Positions 21,790-32,439 of a stretch of DNA of 64,000 nt are shown piece after piece. Both the position numbers and the translations under genes were made by a program. This stretch comes from Microvelia longipes. Taxonomy: Eukaryota > Arthropoda > Insecta > Hemiptera > Veliidae. The notes under the pieces were generated by a model. It was not told the DNA's origin and did not search any database. It saw only the letters and a list, made by a program, of their open reading frames with translations. The DNA lies in contig JACMZG010001914.1 in NCBI GenBank assembly GCA_018340805.1, forward strand, positions 45,633,463-45,697,462, written 5' to 3'. Numbering within the stretch: the stretch's first letter is position 1; the number at the start of each line of letters is the position of its first letter.

Positions 21790-23340
21790 TTTTTTTAAAT
21801 TAAAGCTCTAAAGCCCGTTGTTACAGGAAAAGTTTGACATCACTAACTCAACTTGATAACTTTATATAATTTTAAAATGGTGTTTAAGTTGCTGCCTTTC
21901 CGAATCTAAAGACCATCCAAAAATCTAAAATATAATATTAACATATTTCGTGTAGGTATTTATATACCACTAAGACACTGTGTCCTAGATGTAAAGAACC
22001 TTGGGGCCACAATAAATGGATTTAAGGAACCAAGGCGAGCTCAATAGGCCCGCGAAGCGGCCCACATAATAATAACTTGCTAAATGCATGCTAAAATGCA
22101 TTACAAAACAACGACAGTGGGGCACAGGAAGGCCCCTGGCATCTATGCGGCCCAAGAGCCGAAACCTTGTAGTGACTAAGGGCCCAAGGCCTGTATCTGA
22201 TGTTAAGGATCTGTTCTGTAAATGTGCTGAGATTTGATGAAAATAATGACTGGCACATTATTGCCGTCTTAATGTTTTCCCTTTTACTTTTGGGAAAAGA
22301 GCTTTAAAATAAAGACAGCAATGCGTGATGTTTAAGCTTTTTTCAAAGTTAGAATTAAATGAATTAATGATAACTTTAAATTAAAATTAATAATGCAAAA
22401 ACACATGTAACAAACATTATAAATAAATGAAACAAACCATGTAAATACATGTAAATTAAATACAAACAAACATGTAAAAATATATATAAATAATAAAAAA
22501 CTATTAATAAATACAAAAATGTAAATATAAATAATGCAAAATGTAACAAATGCATATAAATAAATACTTGCGAACAAACAAATTTTAATTAATTTAAAAT
22601 TAAAATATAGTTCTTCAATTTATTAAGCTTAAAATTAACATTCTTTCTCTATAAGCATAATGTATGTATTTGCATACATTTAAGATTTTAATACAATATT
22701 CATTATATATTATTATGTATTATAGAGAGATTCTGTTTAGAATAGGTCTACATCACTAGAATAGACCTCCATGCGGCTTTTGCATTGATCCTTGCACGGT
22801 AATGATTTCGTTATCTATTCAAAGGATTCAATTCACTGTCCTTCCAAACATCTCTCCCACTCTGTGTGAAATTTGAACCTCTCACACTTACTATAAAGTA
22901 ATTTTGATAAAGATATCTTTTTTTAAACTTGACCTTTTTTTTAAAGAAAAATGGTATATTACGTTTTCAAGGGATGACCTTGAAACCTCCCTTAACTTCG
23001 ATCCTTTCATTCATTCCACGAAATAAAAATCTTTTTTAATCTCGATTCTCTGATAAACTATGTAGGATTTTTTAACTTTCTAAGAAAATCGTAAATTTCA
23101 CACGCTAATCATCAAATAAAAAAATATATATTTTGATTTAAATATGTTCAAATAACAGAAGAATGGAGTTGTACGACTTAAAATACATTTAAATTTATAA
23201 ATAATTTATTTTGAAATTCCTTTACGTTTTAAAAACTCATTAAATTAATCTTGGATACATAATTTAAAATATAAATAATAGGATACATAGAGCAATCAAA
23301 TTATTTAAATGATCTCTTACGGTATAAAGTTAACATTAAA
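21790..23340. other. Intergenic with degenerate AT-rich repeats
   Basis: The 22430-22600 part is a decayed tandem repeat of AACATGTAAATA-like text, the complement of the 24755-25165 minisatellite theme. The 81-codon minus-strand frame in it is repeat-derived. A GC-richer patch lies at 22030-22200. No gene was recognised. Confidence 0.5.
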
Positions 23341-23344
23341 TGCG

Positions 23345-23345
23345 G

Positions 23346-23408
<63 letters not shown>
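23345..23408. repeat. (TA)n microsatellite
   Basis: Pure TA repeat, about 30 units. Confidence 0.97.
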
Positions 23409-23409
<1 letters not shown>

Positions 23410-23765
23410 CAATTTTATTAAAATTACATTTCTTATATAACATTCAATTCGAAGATTTTTCGAAAGCTTGAATTTAACAGATTATATACATTAAGGCCAT
23501 AGAATTAAATATCAGTTAAATTATATTACTTGCAATTAAACTTACGGTTCATTCACAGCATCCAAATAGCTGCAACTCTTTGTTTAGTATGATTAATTGA
23601 ATTCGTATTAAAATTTACGAATCAATTAAATATTTTTTCGTTTAAAATATGATTAGGTTTTTATGAAGTAAAATAAATCACTAGGTGAAAAAACTGCAGT
23701 GTTTAGAAAAGGTTCTACGTCAAATAAGCTGTTATTAAGTTAGGAAAGTTGTTAGAAAGACTTAC

Positions 23766-24063
23766 CATGAGTAAATATATTGATGGTTTCATTATGAAAG
23801 TAGAAAAGAGATGAAAGTGACTGTCTGAATGAAAGCATGGGCCTGTAGCCTGTGAGTATGTACGGGTTGAACTGTAGGTGAGGCGGCATGTCGTGCCATT
23901 TCAATAGCTTTTCGTTTTTCTGAATCGAATTATCCATGGTATCGCTATTGACGAAACTATCATTCTCTTTCAGCCGGTGCCTGGCGCTGTTTTCTTGTGA
24001 ATTTGATACGAGCCCGGGGCCCGAGTCCCGGACGCTCCCGGGGCCGCCCTCCGCCGCCGCCAT
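23766..24063 (-). CDS. PAQR4: First coding exon of a PAQR4-like receptor
   Basis: PAQR proteins are seven-transmembrane proteins related to adiponectin and progestin receptors and to ceramidases. This exon encodes about 99 residues. Residues 1-57 are a low-complexity leader (MAAAEGGPG..., Ser/Asn-rich). Residues from about 59 read PPHLQFNPYILTGYRP, then SLSSLFYFHNETINIFTH, matching the conserved segment just before the first membrane span of the PAQR4 branch. The frame ends in a perfect donor: CATG followed by GTAAGT (minus strand, last exon base 23766), phase 1 inside a Gly codon. The remaining membrane segments are not in this window, so the intron runs beyond the left edge or the rest lies elsewhere. 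The ATG codon context is GC-rich, unlike its surroundings. An upstream ATG at 24069-24071 opens an overlapping out-of-frame frame of 33 codons. A possible 3' splice site (TTGCAG, about 24090) lies in the leader. Confidence 0.85.
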
Positions 24064-24130
24064 ACTGACATACTGGCCTCCCGCCTCCCTGCAACATCAG
24101 ACCGTTATATCGAGATTTGTATTTTACAAC
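24064..24130 (-). promoter_or_regulatory. 5' leader of the PAQR4-like exon with upstream ATG
   Basis: GC-rich leader (GGAGGCGGGAGGCC on the minus strand) just before the start codon. It holds an ATG 8 nt upstream whose frame overlaps the main start and stops after 33 codons, a layout that can lower translation. A TTGCAG at its outer edge could be an acceptor for a spliced 5' untranslated exon. No TATA-like motif can be assigned. Confidence 0.4.
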
Positions 24131-24473
24131 TATCGATACTTTATAAACTCATGCTATCGATGCATCGCTAATATCGATCAAGCATTGAAATACACTAAAC
24201 AAACACTTTACTACAAAATGATATTCAAAAAAACCTTTGAAACAAATAAATTAATACAATTTTCAAGGATTCCTTACGCTATTGTTGTAATATAATAAAA
24301 TATCACGTAGAATATTAATTAATATGATTCCATATATTTAGACTTGTTTAAATGAAAAAAACATAAGCAAAGTTAACAACTAAAGAGACCAAGCGTGGAT
24401 CTAGTAGACATAAATATAGTATGATAATAAAACAAGCATATTTAATTTTTTAGAGATAAAAATATCGTTTTAG

Positions 24474-24735
24474 CTGAGGCATCAGGTGTTGTCCTCGTCA
24501 ATGTAGGTTATGAATCCGACGTTTCACATCCACTGTGAGTGGCCATCCTCAGGGATGCAGAACGTCGTAGATTATCACACTAAGCTCTACAAAATTTAAC
24601 TTTGAACAATTCAGTTCAGTTTTGATAAATATTGTGTTTTATCTATCATGTCGTACATCCTTGAAGAAGCCTCACACAGTGGAAGCGAAAGGTCGTATTT
24701 ATCATCGACATTAACGCGGACGTTTCGTAAAGAGT
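24474..24735. mobile_element. Snapback family copy 2 (diverged arms)
   Basis: The arms (24485-24560 and 24640-24720) are inverted relatives of each other and of the copies at 16742 and 57533. They carry AATCCGACGTTTC and the matching CGAAAGGTCG-type text. The centre (24560-24640) is unpaired and contains CAGTTCAGTTTTG, as in the 57.6-kb copy. Confidence 0.75.
24514..24556 (-). ncRNA. Hammerhead ribozyme, Penelope-like minimal type
   Basis: On the minus strand: ATCC (helix I), core CTGAGGA (position 7 is free), helix II with CCACT-CAC-AGTGG, GAAA, then C-G-U-C so that helix III is only the palindrome ACGU, cleavage base C, and GGAT closing helix I. All strictly conserved core bases are present, but the 10.1-11.1 pair is U-U. 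Minimal helix III hammerheads of this form are known from Penelope-like elements and act as dimers. The opposite arm of this copy has lost C3. Confidence 0.55.
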
Positions 24736-24754
24736 TGATGGCTTTAACTACAAC

Positions 24755-25165
24755 ACTGTATTTATTTACATGTGTTTGTTTGCAAGTATTTTATATGTAT
24801 TTGTTTACATGCTTGTTTGCATGTATTTATTTATATGTATTTGTTTACATGCTTGTTCGTATTTTTTATATGTATTAGTTCACATGTTTGTTTGCATGTA
24901 TTTATTTATATGTATTTGTTTACATGTGTTTGGTTGCATGTATTTAGTTATATGTATTTGTTTACATGTGTTTGTTTGCATGTATTTATTAATATGTATT
25001 CGTTTACATGTGTTTGTTTGCATGTATTTTTTTATATGTATTTGTTCACATGTTTGTTTGCATGTATTTATTTATATGCGTTTGTTGCATGTATTTATTT
25101 ATATGTATTTGTTTACATGTGTTTGGTTGCAAGTATTTAGTTATATGTATTTGTTTACCTGTGTT
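24755..25165. repeat. Minisatellite, ~40-bp unit, ~9 copies
   Basis: Units of TGTTTGCATGTATTTATTTA followed by TATGTATTTGTTTACATG. It starts directly after the snapback copy. Three overlapping frames of 66-133 codons (CLHVFIYMYLF-type text) are artefacts of the repeat. Confidence 0.9.
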
Positions 25166-25169
25166 TGTT

Positions 25170-25830
25170 AAATACCCACAAAACCATGACCTCATAATTT
25201 ATCTTTAAAATAATTTTTAGTCCAAATTGATTCTTGTCTTGAACTTGAGTTTTCAAAACTCAGATATAAAAAATATTCTTTTATTGCCAAAACAGTAGAA
25301 AGATGTTTAAACTATTGTTTAGGCCTACAACAAGTTGAATGTAGAATACAATGTATTTTGTTTGTAGTACATACAATATGAAACTTGCCCCACCTTTTTC
25401 GATTCTAGAATCGTGAAAATGTCAAAAACCAAACAATTTAAGTGGTTAAACTAAGTGTCTCATTGAAATTAAATTGCAATTTGTTGTTTTGTTTCAGTTT
25501 AAAGGGAATCGATAACTTTGAATATTCATGGCTAAAACCAAATACATTAATTTAATTTAAGTACAAGATAAGGGAATAATCTAATGTAGAGCAGAAGATG
25601 CATGGAGTTGGGATAAAAACCTCTGCGTTTGCTAAGAATGAACCATTTTACCATAGATATAAACGTAGCGGCGTGACTCCCCCCCCTTTAAGTCTCGTGA
25701 ATATAGCCCTATAACTCCTTACTGTTTATAGAAGCTCTTCTACATTTTCTATACATTATTTTATCCTTATTTTACTTCTTTGCAGAACTACCGTGGAGGT
25801 AGTTCGATTGTGGAAATAGTTATCTTTATA
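25170..25830. other. Intergenic, nothing recognised
   Basis: AT-rich DNA with a C-run at 25681-25687. No gene or terminus was found. Confidence 0.5.
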
Positions 25831-25834
25831 AGAG

Positions 25835-26245
25835 AACCAAGCTTTAGCACCCGGGGTGCGGGGTTCGTAGCCCGGGTTATGTTCTTAGTTTTTATAAATA
25901 AATATTTACAGGTTGAGCTGGATTAAATTAACCCTTTGTTCAGTGTTAAGATTGAACTTGCGTATGGGGTTTTCAATGTTTGTTATATTTATAATCATGA
26001 AGTAGTTAAAATTGAGAGTTCGGAAAAGACAGATTGTTTCATACCATTAGGAGAATAGCTGCGTTTTTACAGCATGTACCGACCGGAGATATTAGAAATT
26101 AGTTTGGCTATCTGGGAGATTGTAAACCGACTATGAGCAAGCATAGTCGCTGCGTCTCAAGGAAAGTGGTTCCCCCAGGGTGAATACTTTTCCCCTGATT
26201 GATCGAAAGGTCCTAAATCTAAATTTATTTATTCTTATTTAACTC
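25835..26245 (+). mobile_element. tRNA-headed SINE, old copy
   Basis: GCACCCGGGGTGCGGGGTTCGTAGCCCGGG (B-box region, 25849) and GTGGTTCCCCCAGGGTGAATAC with ATCGAAAGGTCCTAAAT (26165-26220) match the 5' and 3' parts of the younger SINE at 52117-52364. The copy is diverged and longer in the middle, probably through insertions. Confidence 0.6.
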
Positions 26246-26451
26246 CAAATCTCATTACTGTATCCGCTTTTGTGGTGGATTGCTTATAAATAAGAATAAA
26301 TGAAACTAAATAACAAATTAAATAAAACACAATATAATTGTGCGAGAGACACCAAGGAAATGTAACAAGCAAAATGCAATGCTACATCTGGGAACTGTTC
26401 CATCATTCGACATTCGTCATACCTGATGGCTCGACATAATGTCATGTCCCA

Positions 26452-26492
26452 CTCTGTTTCGTTACGTCTAACTCATCAGGGCGCCGACAGAG
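26452..26492 (-). ncRNA. Hammerhead ribozyme, copy C
   Basis: Minus-strand reading: CTCTGT, C17, GGCGCC, CTGATGA, GTTA-GACG-TAAC, GAAA, CAGAG. Core and helices are complete and identical to copies D and E. Confidence 0.87.
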
Positions 26493-26785
26493 CCTGAACT
26501 CACTCTGACCTTCAATTAATTCCGAAGAATATAATGTGAAGTATTGCATATGATGATATGATGCAAGAATATGATGTAGCATTGCATTTTGCTTGTTACA
26601 TTTCCTTGGTGTCTCTCGCACAATTATATTGTGTCAACTATTCATGTTTTGCAAAACTCGGTAGTATCAAAATGATATATGTTTTGCTTGCCATGCATGA
26701 TGGCGGTAAGAGAGCACCGCTCGTCTCTGGTAAGTACTTCACATTATATTCTTCGGAATTAATTGAAGGTCAGAGTGAGTTCAGG

Positions 26786-26826
26786 CTCTGTCGGCGCCCT
26801 GATGAGTTAGACGTAACGAAACAGAG
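26786..26826 (+). ncRNA. Hammerhead ribozyme, copy D
   Basis: Complete motif identical to copy C but on the plus strand; the predicted cleavage is after C26792. The 92-codon plus frame (26558-26836) runs through it and is not a gene. Confidence 0.87.
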
Positions 26827-27029
26827 TGGGACATGACATTATGTCGAGCCATCAGGTATGACGAATGTCGAATGATGGAACAGTTCCCAGATGTAGCATT
26901 GCATTTTGCTTGTTACATTTCCTTGGTGTCTCTCGCACAATTATATTGTGTCAACTATTTATGTTTTGCAAAACTCGGTAGTATGAAAATGATATAAATT
27001 AAATAAAACTTTATTTTGTTTGTTATGTA

Positions 27030-27070
27030 GGCACTGATGATGACCGTTAACGGTTGAAAGTCGGCTTGGT
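27030..27070 (+). repeat. CTGATGATG...TTGAAAGTCGG motif
   Basis: GGCACTGATGATGACC-GTTAAC-GGTTGAAAGTCGG recurs in decayed form at 32343-32393 and 54899-54935, and inverted at 54597-54622. It has a CUGAUGA and GAAA pair around a short hairpin, as in a hammerhead, but I cannot fit helix I, so I list it as a structured repeat motif only. Confidence 0.45.
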
Positions 27071-27538
27071 TATTAGTAATTATAATGAGTGGAAAGACGA
27101 AAACTTGTTTAGTTTTATTTCTTCTAATCAGCACTCCACAGCTCAATCCATAATATACTTATAAATACTTTTTATCAGACTAAATCCATCAGCTCTCGTG
27201 TTTGCAAAAACGCTAACTCATAAAAATTTTCTCATGGTGATCAGTATGAGGTCATACAAACTTAATAATGGACCACTTTAGGCACAGCACAGTGGAGTTT
27301 TAGGGTCTTCGAAACATTTATGGTCAAGGCGGGTACTATCCTTTTGTGCCTATCGTTTGCTTTCTATGCAGTATATGTAAAAAAAATTCTAATGAACAAA
27401 TGATTTAATGAAATAAAGATATTTATTTACTTCTTTCTTTATTTATCCATGATTGATAATTAGCTTTTTCTGTTTAACCAATATCAAGTGTTGGCAAACC
27501 TTTACATCGTGGCTATAAATTATCTTAAAAATAGCCAA

Positions 27539-27540
<2 letters not shown>

Positions 27541-27586
<46 letters not shown>

Positions 27587-27625
27587 ATATATATATATAT
27601 ATATTATATATATATATATGTGTGT

Positions 27626-27682
<57 letters not shown>

Positions 27683-27790
27683 TGTATATATATGTATATA
27701 TATGTTATATATATATATATATTATATAACATATTATGTATATATATATATATATATAATATATATATATACATATATATGTGTGTGTGT
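27541..27790. repeat. Long compound TA/CA microsatellite
   Basis: TA tracts with interruptions, an ACACACACAC island and a final TG tract. The 104- and 66-codon frames of Ile/Tyr here are pure repeat. Confidence 0.96.
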
Positions 27791-27850
27791 GTTAATCAAT
27801 AAACCGAGCTTATACTGATTATTTAATGGAACTCCGGATTTTTGTAGTAT
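27790..27850 (+). repeat. Second copy of the 19690 repeat
   Basis: GAGCTTATACTGATTATTTAATGGAACTCC matches 19705-19735, again directly behind a TA/TG tract. Confidence 0.6.
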
Positions 27851-27859
27851 TTTTGTATA

Positions 27860-28540
27860 TTTTTGTATATATTTATATATATATATATATAAATTTGTAA
27901 AGTCCATTTCTCAAATTTAACTAGATTAGATGTGTAAAACATTGCAACATTGTTTATATTCTAAGAATTTGTTACAAACTGGGTGTAATTGTACTCACTC
28001 ATTATATAACAAATATCCAAGTTACTCAAAAATTAAATATCACTCTAACAGCCGTCTGGTCGCTCAAAATTGGATAAGAAGAGGTAAATTATAACTTTTG
28101 CCTAAAAAGCAGAATTTGGCCTGATGTTCTAATTAGTGATTGAAAAAACTTTTTATCTCCAATGCTTATTTCTCACATGAACCGTTAAAAATGATTTACC
28201 CCTCGTAAAGCGCAAAGGACATCTCGGGATCTTTTTATCTGAAGAGACACCTTTGTGATTGCTAGACTAACATTTTAATTTTTGCAATCGCAAAAAAAAC
28301 TCTACATGGTTTTCTGAGTATAGTTTAATTTCTTTTTATTACATCACCATCCTATACCATTTGAATGTAATGCGTGAATTCAATATTTCTCTTTAAATCA
28401 AACCCTTTAGAGGTATAATAAGGGAAAGATCTCCAATGAATGAATGAAAAGGTCGATATATACAGTTTTTATTTTCGATCTATAAGTTCAACTATCGATA
28501 GTATCGCAATAATTGTTGTGTATGAAAGGTAGAGAGTTTT
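27860..28540. other. Intergenic, nothing recognised
   Basis: AT-rich, no supported reading frame. CTATCGATAGTATCG at about 28492 is a short perfect palindrome around CTATCGATAG. Confidence 0.5.
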
Positions 28541-28544
28541 AAAG

Positions 28545-28978
28545 CGCAGGAAGAGAGGCGGGGGAGGCAGAGAGCTGCGCCGTCTCTATGGCAGCCCGGT
28601 ACTGCCTCTTCCCACCGTAAAGCACTGGTTGTTATCGATTGCTTAAAACTGTTCTCCTTGGGGGCCGTGGAGGTTCCTCTACCCCCTATTTACTCCCCTT
28701 TTATATACAAATGTATACATAAAGATCCGAGTCTTGGCCCTTCCTCCCCCAGATAGCCGGCGGACATGGAACGAGCCTGCCGGGGGAGGGGGTAACAACA
28801 AATTTCGCTAAGAAGAAATTTAAAGTTAACAAAATTAGTGCAATTTTTATTTTTAAATAAAAAAATTATAAAAGCAATCAATCGGTACAAAACGAATTTT
28901 AAATGTGTTAATTAGTTTATTTATCCAACGGAAGAGGAATTTTCCGACCTAACCTGCTTTGTGTTTTTACCCTAAACA
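28545..28978 (+). promoter_or_regulatory. GC-richer block upstream of a possible first exon
   Basis: Against the AT-rich background, 28555-28625 and 28735-28795 are distinctly GC-rich (GGCGGGGGAGGCAG, GCCGGCGGACATGG, GCCGGGGGAGGGGG). Such islands next to a start codon with a good context suggest a promoter and 5' leader. This is compositional inference only. No TATA or initiator can be fixed. Confidence 0.35.
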
Positions 28979-29008
28979 ATGGATCCTTTTACTAACATAA
29001 CGAACGAG
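28979..29008 (+). CDS. Possible ten-codon first coding exon
   Basis: AAACAATGG gives a strong start context. The frame reads MDPFTNITNE and stops exactly at a good donor, GAG followed by GTAAGA (29009), phase 0. An in-frame TAA lies two codons upstream, so this ATG is the first of its frame. Asn-Ile-Thr is a potential glycosylation site, as would suit an extracellular N-terminus, but ten residues do not identify a family. The next exon was not found nearby. The exon at 51163 has a compatible phase but I have no other link. Confidence 0.4.
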
Positions 29009-29009
29009 G

Positions 29010-30630
29010 TAAGAATTTATTTTAAATTAGCTATTTTTTATTTAAATTTTATAAATGATAAAAAAATATTAATTCCAATCTTTTAATTCATAAGGAATCC
29101 CTTTTTATGATCTTTAAATGTAGTGATTAAATTATACCTAATATTTTATAATAATAAATAATTATTTCTAGGAAAAGATGTTTTTATTTTTATTTTGATT
29201 ACACATATTTTCTCTTTTAAAATAAAAAGAATTCTAGTTCAAAAGGTATCACGTGTGAAGTTGGGTATATCTAACTCTTTCTTTCCTTCTAGTCTAGACT
29301 AGTTGTTTCTCTTTCATTTCTGGCGGGAAACATTACCCGCCTTGTACACCAGAGGGAGTAAGACATAGAAATCGTGCGCTCCTACAAACCCTTACCCCCC
29401 TCCCGCCTTACAACCAAAACAAAACATAAACATAACACAACACTGAGCAGCTACAACAAAAAATACCTACAACCTCCTTCCCTTCTTGTTTTAAATATTT
29501 TATTTATTTAATTTTTTTTCTATACTTTTTATATAAATAAACAATGGATAAGAATTGTAAATCTTTAAATGGCTTTTTCTTATAGATATTTTATTTTTAG
29601 GATTTCGTTTTCTTATTTTTAAACTTAAGGAAGGTTTTCGAGGACCCTGCTGTTAATAGATAGATAAAAACACGAACGAAGCAGGCGGTCCTTGGCAATC
29701 GATTGTTAAAGGCAATTTGCATGGCTATTGTATAGCGGCCGCGCCCTTTAGGTGTCTTTTCCGACCCCCCTTGGCCCCACCTTCACAATAAAACTATTTA
29801 CACAATTTCCACGCATACCCAATTTAATCTCTAATGTCTCAAATTAGCTTCTAAACACTTTCAAAGCCTCGATTATTTTTTTTTTTATTTTTATATATTT
29901 TTTATTTACTATTTACATTCATGTTAATGAAATAACTTTATTTATAAATATATATAAAATAAAATATACCTCAATTCCTTTATTTAGCTTTAAATAAATA
30001 ATTTTTCTTCCCGTTTAAATAAATAAATATGCTTAAATTGTTGTAAAAATTCTTTTAATTGTTGTATAAATACGTGTTAAAAATTAAAAATTGAATAATA
30101 TTATTTTGACTTTTAATGTTTAATCTATTATTTTAAATATAAATATTATATATTATGAAAAAATCATAATAAATTAATAATAATAATGACAAATAAATAA
30201 AAAAAATTGTAATTAGATAAGAAACAAAAACTATCAACTGCATTACATATGATTATATCATGCAACTTTATATAATGATTATACATAGGTATTTAAAATC
30301 ATTAAGGTTTATTATTATGTCATGATTAGCCTGAAAATGATCATTTATTAAACATGAAGTTATTGGACGTTATCGTCTGTTCTAGAACAGATATTTACCT
30401 ACTGCAACTTGTAGAACATTATATTCATCTTTTTTTCGTTTCTATCTAATTCAAATTAGACAAATGAGTGCGTATCATATTGCATACGACGCTATTATTT
30501 AGTACTTTTTTTTTGCTTTGGTTTATTGATAGGATAGATTGAGTATGAATATATGTATATATTTAATTTGTATATTTGTAACAAATGCAAAATAGATTGG
30601 AATGTATAGCAGTTATAAACAGTTATAACA
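29010..30630. other. Probable intron or intergenic DNA
   Basis: AT-rich with two GC-richer patches, 29320-29420 (GGCGGGAAACATTACCCGCC, a short palindrome) and 29700-29800 (ATAGCGGCCGCGCCC). If the exon at 28979 is real, this is first-intron sequence and the patches may be regulatory. No coding frame was seen. Confidence 0.45.
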
Positions 30631-30631
30631 T

Positions 30632-30635
<4 letters not shown>

Positions 30636-30700
<65 letters not shown>
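30636..30700. repeat. (TA)n microsatellite
   Basis: Pure TA, about 32 units. The overlapping minus frame is an artefact. Confidence 0.97.
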
Positions 30701-30702
<2 letters not shown>

Positions 30703-30814
30703 ATAGATGATTTTGGCCTTTTACTACAAGAAGTTATAAATAAGGTGATTATTTATTAGGTGTTAGTTGTTTAAAATTACATACAAAGAACACGCTAAAC
30801 ATAAATCTACTTAT

Positions 30815-30935
30815 CGTATGGGGCACAAACCCGATACGAAAATCGGGTACGATGTACCTCGGAACTTCTCTTCACCAGATCGGATTTGCTACGCTCATCC
30901 TTCTTACTGTGGACTCGCCTCGTTCGTCCGTAGAA
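30815..30935 (+). repeat. Repeat family Y copy
   Basis: GGTACGATGTACCTCGGAAC, GATCGGATTTGCTACGCTC and GGACTCGCCTCGTTCGTCC are the complement of the order seen at 40640-40790. Confidence 0.6.
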
Positions 30936-30989
30936 TAATTATATGTTACTGTGAGGCATATGGTAATGTTATATACAACTAAATGTGCG

Positions 30990-31180
30990 CTAAATTTCAA
31001 AGTATTTAAATAATTTATTTGTGTTTTATGAATTTTCGAAATGTTTGCTGAGTCATTATAGCAGGTTAATGATGTCAAATAAACATTCCGGATAGCTCAG
31101 CTAGACCCAAATATTAATCTTTTGTACTGTATATTAACTCTTTAGCGCACACTTAAAGCTACGATGATAACAGAAGCACA
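30990..31180 (-). repeat. Repeat family X copy
   Basis: GAGTCATTATAGCAGGTTAATG and GCTACGATGATAACAGAAGC match family X in the reverse orientation. Confidence 0.5.
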
Positions 31181-31184
31181 CACA

Positions 31185-32195
31185 TACAAGTCGGATAATA
31201 TTAAAAATAATAGAAACAGATAATAGAAAGCAGCTTTATCCACACTAATGTTATTTATAAAACAGAACAGATTCTGGTGATTCTTAAAGTTTTTTGTGAA
31301 GTTTAGCTTTTCTTCTGTCTTCATTGGATTATATGGATTTATTTTATATTTATTTATCTGAGGCTGGGATATTTTTGTTTTGTGTGTACCCTCAATTCAT
31401 TATAGTAGTCTTATTGTTAATTTTTACTATACACTTATTTACTTTTTGTTATATAGGTCCTTATTTATGTTTTTTAGTGCGTTAAATCGAAAAAAAACAA
31501 TTTTTATGTTGTTTTAGATCTATATTTTACTTGATTATATAATGTAGTAATTAATCGAATAACACAAATAAATAAAATTTAAATAATTCAAAAGTAAAAA
31601 GGTCGAATGATAAATTAAATAAAAAACAAAATAAGTGTAAGAAATGTTAGTAAAGATAATAACTTAAATATATATGATGGATAATAATAAAGATTAATAT
31701 TGAATATACCATATGATTCACTCAAAGAAAAGCTTGTGTATTAATATTATATTAACTATATGTATCTATGTTTTTTATTTTATATATAAATGTTTTGGAA
31801 ATACCCTTTGTATAAGACATTGTCTTTTGAAGCAAAATATATTTCTTATTCTCGTTATTCTTATTATTCTTAAATCGATAAAAAAACTATCGATACGACA
31901 ACTGTAAGTGACCAAAAATTCGAATAAAAACGGAATAAAGAATGGTCCATAAAAGGAAAACAAATAAAGAAAGGCAACGATGTATTTGTGTTTATCTAGT
32001 ATTAATAATAAAATAAAACCAGTTTATAAAAAAACAGGTAAATTTGGAAAATATTGGAAAACCAGGAAAACACATGGAAAATATAAAATACCAAAGTTTA
32101 ATGTAAGAGTTAAAAAATTAGTAGTGAGAGAGAATTACCTAAGTACTTAGAAGTGTACAAGGTGAATATCAAGGGTCAAGTGAAGCTGAGTTAAT
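31185..32195. other. Intergenic, nothing recognised
   Basis: Strongly AT-rich. Two 60-odd codon frames overlap on opposite strands at 31713-31963 and show no protein features. Confidence 0.5.
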
Positions 32196-32204
32196 TAAGT
32201 GCCG

Positions 32205-32405
32205 GAGTTTTGATCAAAAAGTTTCCGGGTTCGAGTTCTCAGAGAGAACGATTAATTTCTGCATCACTGGATGACAGACCAGATTTGAGTCTGCATCCAG
32301 TCTCAAATCTTGTAATAAGATTCAAGAGGAAAAATTAGCTTCTTCTCACCGGCACTGCATGAGGATGACCTGTATTAGGTTGAAAGCCGGTTTTTTCATC
32401 ATTAC
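32205..32405 (+). mobile_element. SINE-like element (weak)
   Basis: A B-box-like GGGTTCGAGTTC (about 32229) is preceded by an A-box-like GAGTTAATTAAGTGCCGG. The 3' part ends in CACCGGCACTGCATGAGGATG and GGTTGAAAGCCGGTTTTTT, where CCGGC and GCCGG can pair. The same 3' motif ends the block at 54550-54960. Confidence 0.45.
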
Positions 32406-32439
32406 ATTGGTTAAAATTTATTTGTGGATAAACTTTTAT

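Larger units (their letters stand above)
26327..26996. mobile_element. Hammerhead repeat pair, head-to-head
   Basis: A minus-strand unit (26327-26543) and a plus-strand stretch of more than one unit (26573-26996) of the retrozyme-like repeat meet in inverted orientation across about 30 bp of ATGATATGATG-rich junction. The plus part starts mid-unit at ATGTAGCATTGCATTTTGC and contains one full unit plus part of the next. Each orientation keeps an intact hammerhead. Confidence 0.75.

Noticed and set aside
24770..25208. Overlapping 66-133-codon frames rich in Cys, Leu, Phe, Tyr
   Set aside because: They lie entirely inside a ~40-bp minisatellite and shift frame with every copy.
27038..27062. A third hammerhead at the CTGATGATG...GAAAG motif
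   Set aside because: Helix I and a proper A15.1-U16.1 and cleavage-site arrangement cannot be fitted, and sister copies have lost core bases.
27488..27802. 104-codon open frame of Ile/Tyr
   Set aside because: It is the translation of a TA/CA microsatellite; the same holds for frames at 5419, 27443, 30495 and 47313.
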